Source: Burkholderia sp. Ax-1719 | GTDB lineage: Bacteria > Pseudomonadota > Gammaproteobacteria > Burkholderiales > Burkholderiaceae | Direction of reading: 5' to 3' | Assembly (NCBI RefSeq): GCF_011753055.1 | Contig: NZ_VWWJ01000002.1 | Coordinates: forward strand, 372,001-436,000 | Length of the DNA: 64,000 bases | In this document: one piece after another, positions 22,319 to 31,280 of the stretch | Layout: the number at the start of each line of letters is the position of its first letter | Numbering within the stretch: the first letter of the stretch is position 1 | Program-made: the position numbers and the translations under genes | Notes under the pieces: generated by a model | Databases searched by the model: none | The model's input: only the letters and a program-made list of their open reading frames with translations | What the model was told of the DNA's origin: nothing

Positions 22319-23889
22319 AAACGGATTTGAGCAACGAACTGCGAATGATTGCTGGAATCGATACATTCGAATTCGGCGCGCACAATGTCGATGACCTGCT
22401 TCAGGCGCTTGAAATATGGCTCAATGCGCTGTGTGAAACGCTCCAGTCGCACCGATTTGTCACGCGCGGCTTGCATGCTCACAGCGCGCTTGCGCGTGAA
22501 GCGGCGGCAATCGACGCAGCGTTCCATGCGCATTCACGCGATTGCGCGCAGCCATGGGCATCGCTGGAGGCAGCACAGTCGCTGGCGGATTCATTCGACG
22601 ACAAGTTCATGCTGCTCGTGTTCGGCAAGTTCAATGCGGGCAAGAGCGCCTTTTGCAATTTCATCGCGGAGCGCTTCGTTGCACACGGCAAGAACGCGCG
22701 TTATTTCCATGTAGAAGCGGGTCGTATTGTCGAGACTTCGGCGTGCTTCGAGGAAGGGGCGACGGAAACCACGGTACGTCTGCAAGGCGTGTGCCTTGGC
22801 GAAAAGCTCGTGTTGCTCGACACGCCGGGCCTGCATTCGGTCGTGCCGGAAAACGCGGCACTCACGCAGCGCTTTATCGAAAGCGCGGATGGTGTGATCT
22901 GGTTGACGAGTTCGACTTCGCCGGGACAGGTTCAGGAACTCGACGATCTTAGCCGCGAGCTTCATCGCAACAAGCCGCTCTTGCCCGTCGTGACGCGCAG
23001 CGACGAATACGACGAAGACGAAATCGACGGCGAGCTGGTCAGGCGCTTATGCAATAAGTCCGAGGCGCGACGTGCGTTACAGGAGGCCGATGTGCAGGCG
23101 CGTGCGCAGGAGAAGCTGTTTTCGATGGGCGTTAGCAGTGCTTTACTCAAGCGGCCGTTGTCGGTGTCGGTTCATATGGCGCGTGAACAGGGATTCGCGC
23201 CGGTCGCGATGAACGAAGCGGGCTTCGAACGCCTTTATGCTGCGCTACACGCGATTGCCGGGCCAGCGCTCGAATATAAACGTCGCAAGCGTGCGGAAGT
23301 CGCACTGCATCATCTGGAAGAAAACGTGCTGGATGCACTGTATGCCAGTGCGCAGCCTTTGTTGCTTCAAATGCGGAACTCGGCGCAGCGTGCCTTGGCG
23401 CAATTGACGGAACAGCAGGCGCAACTGTCCGATGCGGTTTGCCAGCGCACGCTGGCGGCGCTGCCTGACATGCTGGATGCGCACGCAGTTGAGCGCGACG
23501 TTGAGGGGCTCGTTCGCGCGCTTACAACCGCGATTGATGAAACGTTTCCCGGTTGCGTGCGTGAGTATCTTGCCGAATATGATGTCGTTCCCGACAACGT
23601 GCGTCTGGAGTTGAGTGACAGTGTCCGGTTTGAGGATATTGTGATCGAATCGGGCAGCGCAAATGCACGCGTGCAAGAAGTCATTGGCGTGGATTATCAG
23701 CGGCTTCACAACGCTTCGAGACAGGCTGTTGTCGTAGGTGTTCGCCAGCTTGCGCACGAAATTGCAGGGCAGGCGCACGCCGCGATCAATCAGTTGCTCG
23801 ATCAGGCCGCAAAGCTGGATGACGTTTTGCTTGAGTCGAAGGCGCGCCTGATGGCTTTGAAGGATGAAATACGCACGCACGCTGCGTAA
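22315..23889 (+). CDS. Dynamin-family GTPase, second of a pair
   Basis: The ATG at 22315 overlaps the previous stop as ATGA; the upstream extension in the same frame is a shadow of the first gene. The protein is 524 residues. It has a helical N-terminus of about 85 residues, then G1 VFGKFNAGKSAFCNF (about residue 105), switch residues EGATETTVRL, G3 LLDTPGLHSV, and a G4-like VVTRSDEYDED in which TKxD is altered to TRSD. A long helical stalk follows. There is no obvious transmembrane pair, so membrane association would be peripheral. Adjacent dynamin-like genes are known in bacteria and can hetero-oligomerise. The function of this pair is unknown. Confidence 0.78.
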   Translation: MKTDLSNELRMIAGIDTFEFGAHNVDDLLQALEIWLNALCETLQSHRFVTRGLHAHSALAREAAAIDAAFHAHSRDCAQPWASLEAAQSLADSFDDKFMLLVFGKFNAGKSAFCNFIAERFVAHGKNARYFHVEAGRIVETSACFEEGATETTVRLQGVCLGEKLVLLDTPGLHSVVPENAALTQRFIESADGVIWLTSSTSPGQVQELDDLSRELHRNKPLLPVVTRSDEYDEDEIDGELVRRLCNKSEARRALQEADVQARAQEKLFSMGVSSALLKRPLSVSVHMAREQGFAPVAMNEAGFERLYAALHAIAGPALEYKRRKRAEVALHHLEENVLDALYASAQPLLLQMRNSAQRALAQLTEQQAQLSDAVCQRTLAALPDMLDAHAVERDVEGLVRALTTAIDETFPGCVREYLAEYDVVPDNVRLELSDSVRFEDIVIESGSANARVQEVIGVDYQRLHNASRQAVVVGVRQLAHEIAGQAHAAINQLLDQAAKLDDVLLESKARLMALKDEIRTHAA

Positions 23890-23907
23890 GACATTTTCCG
23901 CACAAAA

Positions 23908-23931
23908 AAGCGCCACAAAAGAGCGGCGCTT
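23908..23931. terminator. Bidirectional terminator between the GTPase pair and the MFS gene
   Basis: AAGCGCC pairs with GGCGCTT across a 10-base loop, with an A-run before it and a T-containing run after it. It sits in the 60-base gap between convergent genes. Confidence 0.75.
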
Positions 23932-23949
23932 CTCATTTTCGCTTCAGAA

Positions 23950-25350
23950 TCACTGCGCTATTGCGCCCAGCTTCGAAGAATCGATTGCGTCATGCTTCGC
24001 TTGCTCGATTCCCGCCTGTTCACGCACAAGTGATTGTCGATAATGCCGGCAGCCCACGCCGAGCAACACCATCGCTAACAACGCCGCGCTGCCATTCACA
24101 ATGGAAACCGAATGCCCGACGGCGAGCGGCGAAGCGAATACCTTGTCGGTAAAGAGCGCAACGATAGTCGTACCCAGACCCAGCGCGAGAAGATTCTGAA
24201 CCAGCAGAAACAGGGCTGAAATCTGCGCGCGCAGTTGATTCGGTGCGAGCGTTTGCATGGCGGCAGTGGACGTCGGCATCGGAAACGAAGCGAAGAACAT
24301 GGCAACAACCAGCACCGCAAGCGAGCCATACAAACCGGGAATCTGCGTGAATAAGGCAGCAGGTACGAGCATGCACGCCGCGCCTATGCAACTGGCGCGC
24401 ATCGGTGCGTCCTGATAGCCGCGTCGCAGCAGCCAGTCGTTGAACCAGCCGCCGCAGAACACACCAGCCGTATTCGCTACCAGTAGCACCGTGCCCAGCG
24501 TGTAACCCGCTTGAACCGGCGTGAGACCGAAATGGCGGATATAGAACGCCGGCGTCCAGCTCATCAGCGAGAACAAGGTCATGGCGTAGAACGAGAAGCC
24601 GAAGTAATGGCAACCGAACGTGGCGCGATGACGGAACACGAAGCGCAGGGCGTCGGCGGTCGTCATGCGTGCGGCGCTGCCTTTTCCGTCCTGCGCGAGT
24701 CCTTTGCGTTGCGGATCGCGCACGGTAAACAGCACCAGCAGCGCGACAACGAGGCCAGGCAGCCCGACGATAAAGAAGGTCATTTGCCACGGGTGAATCT
24801 GGCCAAAAAACGGCACGGCAAAGGCCGATGCGTGCTTGAGCAGGGCGATCACATAGCCGCCCACCAGAAACGCCACGCCGCCGCCGATAAACGATCCCAG
24901 CGAATACACGGCAATCGCGCGGCCTAATTTCTCTTTTGAAAAATAGTCCGCAAGCATTGAATAAGCGGCCGGTGAAAGTGCGGCCTCACCCACACCCACC
25001 GCCATACGAGAAACGAACATCTGCACGAAGTTCTGGCTGACGCCGCATGCCGCCGTTGCGACACTCCAGATGGCGATGCCCACGGAAATCAGGCGCGGCC
25101 GCGCGTAGCGGTCAGCGAGAAACGCAATCGGCAGGCCCATGAAGGCGTAGAAAAGCGAAAACGCAAAGCCGCTTAGCAGGCTGAATTGCGTGTCAGTCAG
25201 CATCAGATCGCGTTTGATAGGCTCGATCATCAGCACGAGCACCTGGCGATCGATAAAGGAAAACACATACGCGAGCATGCAGACGATCACGACATACCAC
25301 GCATAGGCGTCGCGCCGGCCGGGGCGGGGGGCGGCCGCAGTAGTGTTCAT
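23950..25350 (-). CDS. MFS transporter (spinster-like)
   Basis: I chose the ATG at 25350 (MNTTAAAPRPGRRD), with GGAGA seven bases upstream; the upstream extension has no membrane-protein character. The protein is 466 residues with 12 predicted helices. The first helix has WYVVIVCMLAYVFSFIDRQV; the motif A region is FMGLPIAFLADRYARPRL. It probably moves an organic anion. It is divergent from a porin gene, with a LysR-type dyad between them, so carrier and porin may form an uptake pair for one substrate. An aromatic acid such as indole-3-acetate is possible from context only. Confidence 0.82.
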   Translation of the reverse strand: MNTTAAAPRPGRRDAYAWYVVIVCMLAYVFSFIDRQVLVLMIEPIKRDLMLTDTQFSLLSGFAFSLFYAFMGLPIAFLADRYARPRLISVGIAIWSVATAACGVSQNFVQMFVSRMAVGVGEAALSPAAYSMLADYFSKEKLGRAIAVYSLGSFIGGGVAFLVGGYVIALLKHASAFAVPFFGQIHPWQMTFFIVGLPGLVVALLVLFTVRDPQRKGLAQDGKGSAARMTTADALRFVFRHRATFGCHYFGFSFYAMTLFSLMSWTPAFYIRHFGLTPVQAGYTLGTVLLVANTAGVFCGGWFNDWLLRRGYQDAPMRASCIGAACMLVPAALFTQIPGLYGSLAVLVVAMFFASFPMPTSTAAMQTLAPNQLRAQISALFLLVQNLLALGLGTTIVALFTDKVFASPLAVGHSVSIVNGSAALLAMVLLGVGCRHYRQSLVREQAGIEQAKHDAIDSSKLGAIAQ

Positions 25351-25713
25351 ACGAATTCTCCAAGGGGACATGGGGATGTTCGGTGCGGCGAGGCACGCGA
25401 ACAAAATCAGCAAACGAAATGGGCAAACGAAAGCAATGTATCCAGCCAAAATCCCATTACAAATGGGGCGTGCACCCTTGGGCATAGTGAGTTTCCCCGG
25501 GAAGGGTAAAGAAAACACCCATACACGTATGCGCAAGATGCGTGAAAGCGCCTGTGGGAAAGGGTTCGCGTCAATCCGTGCATGCGGTCTATAAGCGTTA
25601 TAGAGAGCGTTTAATCGACCTGGAAAATTGGTGTTCCTAGACTCGCTACGCAATGCAGATTCATGCCTGCCTACGCGGCGCAACCGATTTCAGGTCATTC
25701 GATAAACACACAG
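25351..25713. other. Divergent intergenic region, MFS/porin
   Basis: This 363-base gap holds the promoters of both divergent genes. The only clear element seen is the 15-base LysR-type dyad at 25589-25603. The rest has no protein-like frame. Confidence 0.5.
25589..25603 (+). promoter_or_regulatory. LysR-type box (T-N11-A dyad)
   Basis: CTATAAGCGTTATAG is a perfect 6-bp dyad with a 3-base centre and satisfies T-N11-A, the classical LysR-type recognition pattern. It lies 111 bases before the porin start. A LysR gene sits just beyond the porin. Confidence 0.65.
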
Positions 25714-26826
25714 ATGAAACCTCACGCTCTCCAACGTATTTCAATCGCGGCATGCGGTGCTGCGCTTCTTTTTCCTGCGATTGCTTTCGGGCAATCGAGC
25801 ATTACGCTGTATGGGCGTATCGATACGTCGCTTGAATATACGAACTTCGGCCCGAATCACGTTGTGCGCATGGGGACCGGCAATCTGTTCGCGACCGAAT
25901 GGGGTATGAAGGGTATCGAAGATCTGGGCGGCGGCTATGCTGCGATCTTCAAGCTCGAAAACGGTTTTAATTCGGCCAATGGCGCATTTTCGAATAATGG
26001 CGCGATGTTTGGCCGCGAGGCATGGGTAGGCCTCACGAGTCCTTACGGCGGCGTGCAGCTTGGCGAGCTTTATACGATTCTGCACACGGTGCTGGTCACG
26101 TATTCGCTGCCAGCCTATGGCGCGGGTCTCGAATGGGGCAATGCCACCAATAACTTTGTCGGTCCCGCTTATCTGCGCGTGCACAACGCCGTGCGCCTGA
26201 CCTCGGCGCAGTGGAACGGCTTCATGCTGCGCGGCATCGTGGCGCGCGGCGCGAATGGAGCCAGCGGACAACCCGCTACGCTTGGCGATACTTATGGCGC
26301 GGGCCTCAATTACGCTCGCGGTCCGGTGTCCTTCGATGTTGCCTATATGGAGCAGAAGTTCAGCCCGGTTACGGCGGCTACGCTCAACACGGAAAGCCCC
26401 ACGGCGCAGGGCAATTATTTCGTGACGGGTGCGTCATATGACTTCGGCTGGGCGAAACTGGCAGGCTTGTATCTGCGCCACCGCGGCGGCCCTGATGTGC
26501 AAACCGCTGTCGATTCGTTGAGCGCCTATCCGCATCACGACGTCTACGAAATTGATGCAACGGTGCCGCTGGGGCGCGCGAAACTGCTGGCGAGCTACGG
26601 TCACTACCGCAAGACCGCGGATAGCGACGGCAATGCCGATTCGTATGCGCTGCGCCTCGACTATCCGCTTTCGAAGCGCACGGTGCTTTACACGGGCGCG
26701 GCGATGGTGCGCAACAACAGCCACGCGTCGTTTACGGTGAACGGCGCGGGCGGAGGTGGCGTCGCGGTGGCGAAGGCGGGCGCTACGGCAAGCTCGCTGG
26801 TGGCGGGCATGCTCGTATCGTTCTAG
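25714..26826 (+). CDS. OmpC-type general porin
   Basis: The ATG at 25714 gives MKPHALQRISIAACG, a signal peptide ending AIAFG, and then the porin opening QSSITLYGRIDTSLEYTN. The protein is 370 residues, typical of beta-proteobacterial trimeric porins. It has GMKGIEDLGGGYAAIFKLENGF and FGREAWVGLTSPYGGVQLGE in the first third and ends in Phe (LVSF), as needed for outer-membrane assembly. The stop overlaps the convergent LysR stop. The likely role is diffusion of a small substrate, perhaps for the divergent MFS carrier. Confidence 0.88.
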   Translation: MKPHALQRISIAACGAALLFPAIAFGQSSITLYGRIDTSLEYTNFGPNHVVRMGTGNLFATEWGMKGIEDLGGGYAAIFKLENGFNSANGAFSNNGAMFGREAWVGLTSPYGGVQLGELYTILHTVLVTYSLPAYGAGLEWGNATNNFVGPAYLRVHNAVRLTSAQWNGFMLRGIVARGANGASGQPATLGDTYGAGLNYARGPVSFDVAYMEQKFSPVTAATLNTESPTAQGNYFVTGASYDFGWAKLAGLYLRHRGGPDVQTAVDSLSAYPHHDVYEIDATVPLGRAKLLASYGHYRKTADSDGNADSYALRLDYPLSKRTVLYTGAAMVRNNSHASFTVNGAGGGGVAVAKAGATASSLVAGMLVSF

Positions 26827-27860
26827 TCTTCCGGGTCGGCCAGATCGCTTGCATCGCCGATGGCAGCGTGATCGAGGCACGGCGAGGCGAGCCAGGCATC
26901 GAACGGCTCGCGCTCGCCAATCCCGAACAACTCGACCAGCAGCGCACGCAGCCAGCGATGGCCCGGATCAACGTCGAAACGCCGATGCCAATACGCATTC
27001 ACACTCCAGCTTTGCGCATCGGCGATTTCATGGATCGCGCAGGCGTGCTGCGCGGCGAAACTCAGTGCAATCGTGCGAGGCACGATCGCCGCGTAATCGG
27101 CGCCTTGCAGCAGGGAAGGCAGCACGAGAAAGTCAGGCAGCGATGCGCGCACGCGCGGCATCAATTCGTGGCGCTCCAGCAGCGTCATCGATTGCGGATG
27201 CGACATCACCGCAACCAGACGCAGCGCCGCGGGCGCCTGCGCGTCGAGCACGAAGCCTGCCGGGAGGCCAATCCGCCGGTTGGCCGCTTCGGAGAGAATC
27301 AGCACGCAGCGCTCGCTCAGCAATTCCGTTCGCTGAAAATGTTCGGATGCCTGATTGAAGTGACCGATTGCGAAATCGATCTTGCCCGCTTCCAGCGCGA
27401 TATTGAGCTGTTGCTCGTCCAGATGCAGGGTTTCGACGACCGCGCCCGGCGCGCGCGCGTCCAGCACGCCCAATAAGGTTGGCAAACAGGCGCTCGCGGC
27501 GAAATCGTTCATATGCAGGCGAAACACCCGCTGGGTCGTCTCGGGAGTGAAACTCGCGCCATCGTCTAGCACGTCCTGAAGGATCGCCAGCGCCTTGTCG
27601 ACCGAGGCTGCGAGGCGCCGCGCGCGCGGCGTCGGCTCGACGCCCAGTCCGGTGCGTACGAACAATGCGTCGCGAAACATGAGGCGCAGCCGCCCGAGCG
27701 CATAACTCACGGAAGGCTGCGTGACGCCCAGGCTCAAGGCGGCGCGGCCCACGTGCTTTTCCTGATACACCGCGCGGAATGTTTTGAGCAGGTTGAGATC
27801 CAGATCCTGCACGCGCAGTGCGGCGGGATGGGCGGGGGCTTCGTTGAGCGCGTGATTCAT
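26823..27860 (-). CDS. LysR-family regulator (NodD/LinR-like)
   Basis: The protein has 345 residues. The helix-turn-helix lies in DLDLNLLKTFRAVYQEKHVG and LGVTQPSVSYALGRLRLMF near the N-terminus, followed by a periplasmic-binding-protein-like effector domain. The opening sequence matches the LysR group that recognises aromatic or plant-derived inducers. Its ATG overlaps the AraC stop (ATGA), so the two regulators form one minus-strand unit with AraC first. The dyad at 25589 is a natural candidate target. The C-terminus has a run of acidic residues (DASDLADPED). Confidence 0.85.
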   Translation of the reverse strand: MNHALNEAPAHPAALRVQDLDLNLLKTFRAVYQEKHVGRAALSLGVTQPSVSYALGRLRLMFRDALFVRTGLGVEPTPRARRLAASVDKALAILQDVLDDGASFTPETTQRVFRLHMNDFAASACLPTLLGVLDARAPGAVVETLHLDEQQLNIALEAGKIDFAIGHFNQASEHFQRTELLSERCVLILSEAANRRIGLPAGFVLDAQAPAALRLVAVMSHPQSMTLLERHELMPRVRASLPDFLVLPSLLQGADYAAIVPRTIALSFAAQHACAIHEIADAQSWSVNAYWHRRFDVDPGHRWLRALLVELFGIGEREPFDAWLASPCLDHAAIGDASDLADPED

Positions 27861-28837
27861 GCGAACCGCCCGCGCGTAACCGAAGGCGCGTGGCCATAGC
27901 GGCGCACATAGGCCCTCGTGAAATGCCCGAAGCTCTGCACACCGCAGGCGAGCATCGTTTGCGCGACGCTCGTGTGCGGATCGTGCGTGAGCCTGGCGTG
28001 TACGGCTTCCAGACGTCGCTCGCGCACATAGGCAGCGGGCGACAGGCCCACGAACTGCGCGAAGCCATTTTGCAAGGTGCGCGGCGATACGTTGGCCACG
28101 CGAGCGAGAACCGCGAGCGTGAGTGGGCTGTCCAGATGAGCGTCAATATAGTCTCGTGCGCGGCGCACATGGGCGGGCAAGGGCGTGCGTGTGTCGCTGC
28201 GCAAAAGCGCATCGCTGTGCGAGTGCGGAAGCTGCGTGAGCAGCATCGTCATGAGCCATTGCGTGAGATCGCCGCCGAATAGCGTCGCGGCGCTCGCGCT
28301 ATCGCACTGCGCATGCATGCGATGCAGATGACCGAGCGTGTCGCGCACGATAGCCGCGCCGTGGTGTTCGGCCTCGACACTCATCGCGAAGCGCAGCGGC
28401 GCACGCGGCGTGGCTTGCAGCAAATCCGCGAGCTTGTGTTCAAGCGCGTTGCGATCGATACGCAGCAACAGGCTGCGGCAGTCGCTACTCGTTTCGATGC
28501 GGCTCGCGCGTGCGGGCGACGAAACGCTGATCGCGCCCCGCGTCACCGCCGCATGCTCGCGCCCCGAGCTTAATTCGCACGCCCCTGCGAGCGTGAGACG
28601 AAACAGGAATTGTCCGGCATTGCCCGCGAAATCGATACGCGTGGCGCGTCCGTAGCTGAGTTCCGCAAGACCGCCATGGGCGAGCGCGACATCGTAAAGC
28701 TCTGCGTTGAGCGGCTCGCGCCCCTGCGCCTGCATGCTGTGCGGGCCGAGCAGACGCGCAACAGTGCGCTCGACATCGGCGCGGGCGTGCGTGGCGTGCA
28801 ACAGATTGGCGTTCATGCGGGATATTGCGGGAGTCAT
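27857..28837 (-). CDS. AraC-family transcriptional regulator
   Basis: The protein has 326 residues from the ATG at 28837 (MTPAISRMNANLL). The N-terminal AraC-binding-like domain (FLFRLTLAGACELSSG, GAISVSSPARASRIE) precedes a C-terminal double helix-turn-helix (VRRARDYIDAHLDSPLTLAV, VANVSPRTLQNGFAQFVG, ACGVQSFGHFTRAYVRRYG). This is the AraC subgroup that often activates aromatic catabolism or porin/transport genes. It is divergent from the opine-dehydrogenase-like gene, whose promoter it may control. An alternative ATG at 28816 would shorten it by seven residues. Confidence 0.85.
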   Translation of the reverse strand: MTPAISRMNANLLHATHARADVERTVARLLGPHSMQAQGREPLNAELYDVALAHGGLAELSYGRATRIDFAGNAGQFLFRLTLAGACELSSGREHAAVTRGAISVSSPARASRIETSSDCRSLLLRIDRNALEHKLADLLQATPRAPLRFAMSVEAEHHGAAIVRDTLGHLHRMHAQCDSASAATLFGGDLTQWLMTMLLTQLPHSHSDALLRSDTRTPLPAHVRRARDYIDAHLDSPLTLAVLARVANVSPRTLQNGFAQFVGLSPAAYVRERRLEAVHARLTHDPHTSVAQTMLACGVQSFGHFTRAYVRRYGHAPSVTRGRFA

Positions 28838-29089
28838 AAGCCGTTCTCTTCGATTCGTCGTGCTTGTGTCGTTCTGTGACGCGTAGTGCCGTATGCGTGA
28901 GTGCAATGATCGGCGAGAAAAAAAGCGCCCGCAACCAGGGCTTGCCGGATTTGTACTGAACTTGCGTGAATTGAAGCGACACCACTGCGCGCGACGCGTA
29001 ATTTCATTCCAGGCAGCGCGCGAATCAAGCCATCGCGCGCCGGATGCAAATAACCGAGGCGCTGCATGCGCCATAAAGGAGAGGTTGGA

Positions 29090-30202
29090 ATGAAAGTCTG
29101 CGTTCTGGGTGGGGGGCACGGCTGTCACGCCGCTGCAATCGACATGCTTGAAAAAGGGCACGAAGTGAGCTGGTGGCGGCGCGATCGCGAAGCGGCGCAA
29201 AAGCTGCGCACGCTCGGCGAACTGGAAGTGCAGGATTGGCACGGCACGCGCCGTGTGCCGCTTTCAGCGCTGCGTACGTCCGGTGCAATCCATCTTGTCG
29301 ATGAACTGGCATACGCTGTGGACGGCGCGCAGCTGATCGTGATTCCGTTGCCAGCGATCACTCATGAGCCGCTTGCTGCGCAACTTGCGCCGCTGCTCAA
29401 GGACGGCCAGGTGATTTACCTGCCGCCTGGCACGTTCGGCAGTATGGTGTTTGCCGATGCGCTCGCTGCTGTCGGCAATCGCAGCCGCGTGGCCATTGCC
29501 GAAACCGGCACGCTGCCCTATCTCGTGCGTACGCACGGCGCGAACCGCGTGGTGATCAGCGCCTATGCGACGCGTTTGCCGACCGGTGTGTTCCCGACAA
29601 GCGCAGGAAACTGGGCTTTCGAAATTCTGGAAAGCGCATATCCATCGGTCGAGCGTATCGAAGACGCCTTGTCTGGCGCGTTGATGAACGCCGGTCCCGT
29701 CATTCATCCGCCACTCATTCTGATGAATGCCGGGCCACTCGAACACTTTGAGAGTTGGGATATTCATAATGAAGGCACGCAGCCATCGATTCGCCGCGTG
29801 ACGAATGCACTCGACGCGGAGCGCATGGCAGTGCGCGAGGCGCTGGGTTATGGCGCGCCGCATTTTCCGCTTGCCGATCATTACGCAAGCGAAGGCGACG
29901 AATGGATGTACGGGCGTGGCGCGCACGGCAAGCTGACCGATAGCGGCGACTGGCGCGAAAAAATCGATTTGCAGACGCATCGATACATGCTGGAAGACAC
30001 GCGCCTTGGTCTGTCTTTTATCGTTTCGTGTGGCCGCTATGCGGGTGTGCCGACGCCGGTTGCGCAAGGCCTGCTTTCGCTGGCGAGCGCGGTGACCGGG
30101 CGCGACCTCTACGCGCAAGGACGCACGCTGGAAGCGCTGGGTCTTGCCTCGCTCGCACCGGCGCAATTGCGCGGCTTCCTTGATAGTGGAGCGCGTTCGT
30201 GA
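29090..30202 (+). CDS. Opine (octopine/nopaline) dehydrogenase-family enzyme
   Basis: A protein of 370 residues with a start set by AAGGAGAGG ahead of the ATG at 29090. A Rossmann fold opens the protein (MKVCVLGGGHGCHAAAIDML), followed by LIVIPLPAITHEP and LPPGTFGSMVFADAL. The C-terminal octopine-dehydrogenase domain includes NAGPVIHPPLILMNAG and His/Asp-containing NEGTQPSIRRV. Family enzymes reductively couple or oxidatively split N-carboxyalkyl amino acids with NAD(P)H. Its stop overlaps the start of the next dehydrogenase gene as GTGA. A role in using an opine-like amino-acid conjugate is possible, but the substrate is unknown. Confidence 0.8.
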   Translation: MKVCVLGGGHGCHAAAIDMLEKGHEVSWWRRDREAAQKLRTLGELEVQDWHGTRRVPLSALRTSGAIHLVDELAYAVDGAQLIVIPLPAITHEPLAAQLAPLLKDGQVIYLPPGTFGSMVFADALAAVGNRSRVAIAETGTLPYLVRTHGANRVVISAYATRLPTGVFPTSAGNWAFEILESAYPSVERIEDALSGALMNAGPVIHPPLILMNAGPLEHFESWDIHNEGTQPSIRRVTNALDAERMAVREALGYGAPHFPLADHYASEGDEWMYGRGAHGKLTDSGDWREKIDLQTHRYMLEDTRLGLSFIVSCGRYAGVPTPVAQGLLSLASAVTGRDLYAQGRTLEALGLASLAPAQLRGFLDSGARS

Positions 30203-31209
30203 GCGCGGCGCATGGCATCGATCGCGTGCATTTGGTGGGCGCGGGCCGCATGGGCCAGGGTATCGCGCTTGCAGTGGCTTTCGCGGGCTTGCGCGCGACG
30301 CTGGTCGATTTCAAGGCGCGCTCGTACGCGGAACACGATGCGTTCGTCCAGAAAGCGCGCGCTTCGATTAGCGATCAATTGCAATCGCTGGTCGCGCTCG
30401 GGCGTTTAACCGCCGATCAGGCCGCACGCGTTCTGGATCGCATCGCATTCGTGAGCCGCGAACATGGCCAGCAAGCGCTGGGTGAGGCAACGCTGGTATT
30501 CGAGGCGGTGCCCGAAGTGCTCGACGTGAAAGCCGAAGCGTTGCGATGGATGGAAAGCGCGCTCAGCGATCATGCGGTGATTGCGTCGACTACCTCGACT
30601 TTCCTGGTCACGCAATTGCAGGCATTCAGTGCGCGGCCCGGCCGCATCATCAACGCGCATTGGCTTAATCCCGCGCATCTGATTCCCCTCGTCGAAGTGA
30701 GCCGCAGCGATGCAACGGACGCCGACGCTGTCGCGCTCACCACTGAACTGCTTGCGCGCATCGGCAAGCGGCCGATTGTTTGCGCGCCGTCCGCCGGCTA
30801 CATCGTGCCGCGCATTCAAGCCCTGGCGATGAACGAAGCGGCGCGCATGGTCGAAGAGGGCGTGGCAAGTGCCGAGGATATCGACACGGCAATACGCACG
30901 GGTTTCGGCCTGCGTTTTGCTGTGCTTGGGCTGCTCGAATTCATCGATTGGGGCGGCTGCGATATTCTCTATTACGCTTCGCACTATCTTGCACGCGAAA
31001 TTGCGCCGCGCTTCGAACCGGCGCAAGCGGTGATCGACAATATGGAGCAGGGCCGCGACGGATTGCGCACGCGTAAAGGCTTCTACGATTACGCCGATGT
31101 CGATGTGCCCGATTACGTGCGTCGGCGGGTGCAGTCGTTTGGCGCCTTGCTCGACCATCTGGGTTTAGCGCCCGAGTTTGACGGCGCGTTAAGCAAAGCC
31201 GCCGGGTAA
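30199..31209 (+). CDS. 3-hydroxyacyl-CoA dehydrogenase-family protein
   Basis: A 336-residue protein starting with GTG at 30199, overlapping the previous stop. The N-terminal NAD-binding domain has VHLVGAGRMGQGIALAVAF and the family motif INAHWLNPAHLIPLVEVS. The C-terminal helical domain contains AGYIVPRIQALAMNEAARM and GFGLRFAVLGLLEF. The family includes 3-hydroxybutyryl-CoA, carnitine and gulonate dehydrogenases; with no other CoA enzymes nearby, a free hydroxy acid is as likely as a CoA ester. Coupling with the opine-dehydrogenase-like enzyme suggests consecutive oxidation steps. A strong terminator follows. Confidence 0.82.
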   Translation: MSAAHGIDRVHLVGAGRMGQGIALAVAFAGLRATLVDFKARSYAEHDAFVQKARASISDQLQSLVALGRLTADQAARVLDRIAFVSREHGQQALGEATLVFEAVPEVLDVKAEALRWMESALSDHAVIASTTSTFLVTQLQAFSARPGRIINAHWLNPAHLIPLVEVSRSDATDADAVALTTELLARIGKRPIVCAPSAGYIVPRIQALAMNEAARMVEEGVASAEDIDTAIRTGFGLRFAVLGLLEFIDWGGCDILYYASHYLAREIAPRFEPAQAVIDNMEQGRDGLRTRKGFYDYADVDVPDYVRRRVQSFGALLDHLGLAPEFDGALSKAAG

Positions 31210-31225
31210 TCCAGACCGAGCGACC

Positions 31226-31252
31226 AAAAAAGCGCCCGATTGGGCGCTTTTT
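31226..31252. terminator. Rho-independent terminator
   Basis: A-run plus GCGCCC, a GATT loop, then GGGCGC plus a five-T run. It lies 17 bases after the dehydrogenase stop and, with A and T runs on both sides, also serves the convergent flavin reductase gene. Confidence 0.92.
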
Positions 31253-31280
31253 ACATCGGCTATCAAGACGATAAAAGCGA

